Below, piece by piece: positions 61,171 to 64,000 of a DNA stretch of 64,000 bases. Below the pieces are notes generated by a model. It searched no databases. It was not told the DNA's origin and worked only from the letters and a program-made list of their open reading frames with translations. The position numbers were made by a program, and so were the translations under genes. Origin of the DNA: Mumia sp. zg.B17. Its GTDB lineage: Bacteria > Actinomycetota > Actinomycetes > Propionibacteriales > Nocardioidaceae. Each line of letters begins with the position of its first letter. Position 1 is the stretch's first letter. The stretch spans positions 186,001 through 250,000 of the forward strand of contig NZ_JAHWCI010000005.1 in NCBI RefSeq assembly GCF_019550915.1. Direction: 5' to 3'.

Positions 61171-61469
61171 GCGTCCTCCCCGAGGATCTTCGGGACGGCG
61201 AATCGCTGCTGCTCCACGGCCGGCGCACCCGCGAGCGCCTGCTCGGGTGTGAGCCCCGGAGTGACGACGTCCTCGCGGAAGACGTTGGAGAGCGGCACGG
61301 CGTGAGAGGTGGGCGGCACGTCGGCGGCCGCCACCTCGGCGACCTTGGCGACCGACTCGAGGATGACCGTCAGCTCAGGCGTGAGACGGTCGAGCTCGGC
61401 GTCGGTGAGGTCGATGCGTGCGAGGTTCGCCAGGTGGGCGACGTCAGCGCGCGAGATCCCGTCGGACAA
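61167..61469 (-). CDS. gatC: Asp-tRNA(Asn)/Glu-tRNA(Gln) amidotransferase subunit C
   Basis: A 100-residue bridging subunit: [32 protein letters not shown] is the GatC helical signature, and [11 protein letters not shown] the linker. TTG start with GAAGGGA upstream. First of gatCAB. Confidence 0.93.
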   Translation of the reverse strand: MSDGISRADVAHLANLARIDLTDAELDRLTPELTVILESVAKVAEVAAADVPPTSHAVPLSNVFREDVVTPGLTPEQALAGAPAVEQQRFAVPKILGEDA

Positions 61470-61545
61470 CGGAGAGTCCCTTCGAGCGTGGGTGGGGATT
61501 ACCGATCCATCCTAGGGCGTCGACCGAGAGGTCCGGTGCCCGCGC

Positions 61546-63057
<1,512 letters not shown>

Positions 63058-63070
63058 TCAGGACGGGCGA

Positions 63071-64000
<930 letters not shown>

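Overview
The window is chromosomal DNA of a high-GC Gram-positive bacterium. Codon third positions are almost all G or C, GTG and TTG starts are common, and many genes begin at or within a few bases of an actinobacterial -10 box (TANNNT about 6-7 nt before the start codon), which suggests leaderless mRNAs. Gene content (BlaI/M56 pair, Zur-ZnuABC, class I KARI, citramalate synthase, GatCAB next to LigA, an AbiEi/DUF559-type protein) fits an actinobacterium, most likely of the Nocardioidaceae (Nocardioides, Aeromicrobium, Mumia). The genus is inference; no rRNA is present. No prophage, IS element, CRISPR array or tRNA was recognised.

Layout. 1-5.4 kb: N-terminal part of cytochrome bd subunit I, a BlaI/M56 peptidase pair behind two BlaI-type operators, a TPR protein coupled to a TPR-AAA+ ATPase, an acetyltransferase and a thioesterase. 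5.4-15.2 kb: smc, a small coiled-coil protein, a GH3 glycosidase with a ROK kinase, a sugar-ABC ATPase and a pair of bacterial PH-domain membrane proteins. 15.2-16.4 kb: a DUF559-type nuclease-like gene with a long palindromic repeat on each side. 16.4-22.6 kb: dus, an alanine-type aminotransferase, a lipoprotein, glycyl-tRNA synthetase, an aldo/keto reductase, an ABM-domain protein and a small membrane protein. 22.6-29.5 kb: the zinc uptake operon with its Zur box and the zur gene, a glycosylase-annotated family protein, a ROK repressor and a secreted C39-like peptidase. 29.5-31.2 kb: cimA with a leader-peptide attenuator. 31.2-36.5 kb: two MDR reductases, an FAD flavoprotein and a VOC protein. 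36.5-39.1 kb: ilvE, leuB, a 47-aa ORF and a leader peptide. 39.2-43.6 kb: a methyltransferase, a YczE/MocR pair and an ECF sigma factor with a membrane partner. 43.6-46.7 kb: thiM-thiE-thiD-tenA behind a TPP riboswitch. 46.7-52.4 kb: ilvBNC behind a leader-peptide attenuator, then ilvD. 52.4-64 kb: a membrane protein with a SatD-like regulator, an Asp-box protein with PadR, an ATP-grasp protein, an MpaB-like protein, a hydroxyacid dehydrogenase, gatCAB, a proline-rich membrane protein and the C-terminal part of ligA.

The strongest theme is branched-chain amino acid synthesis: cimA, ilvE, leuB, ilvC, ilvN, ilvB and ilvD all lie in one 23-kb stretch. Three of the transcription units (cimA, ilvB and the one containing leuB) begin with a short ORF carrying consecutive Leu/Val/Ile codons, and each has a hairpin placed over the leader stop codon. 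cimA and ilvB then have almost the same intrinsic terminator; the leuB unit has no terminator but could mask a ribosome binding site.

The most novel candidate is the DUF559-type gene at 15.3-16.2 kb. It is flanked by two related 71-bp palindromes and, outside these, by a 12-bp direct repeat. This resembles a REP-type unit with its own nuclease.
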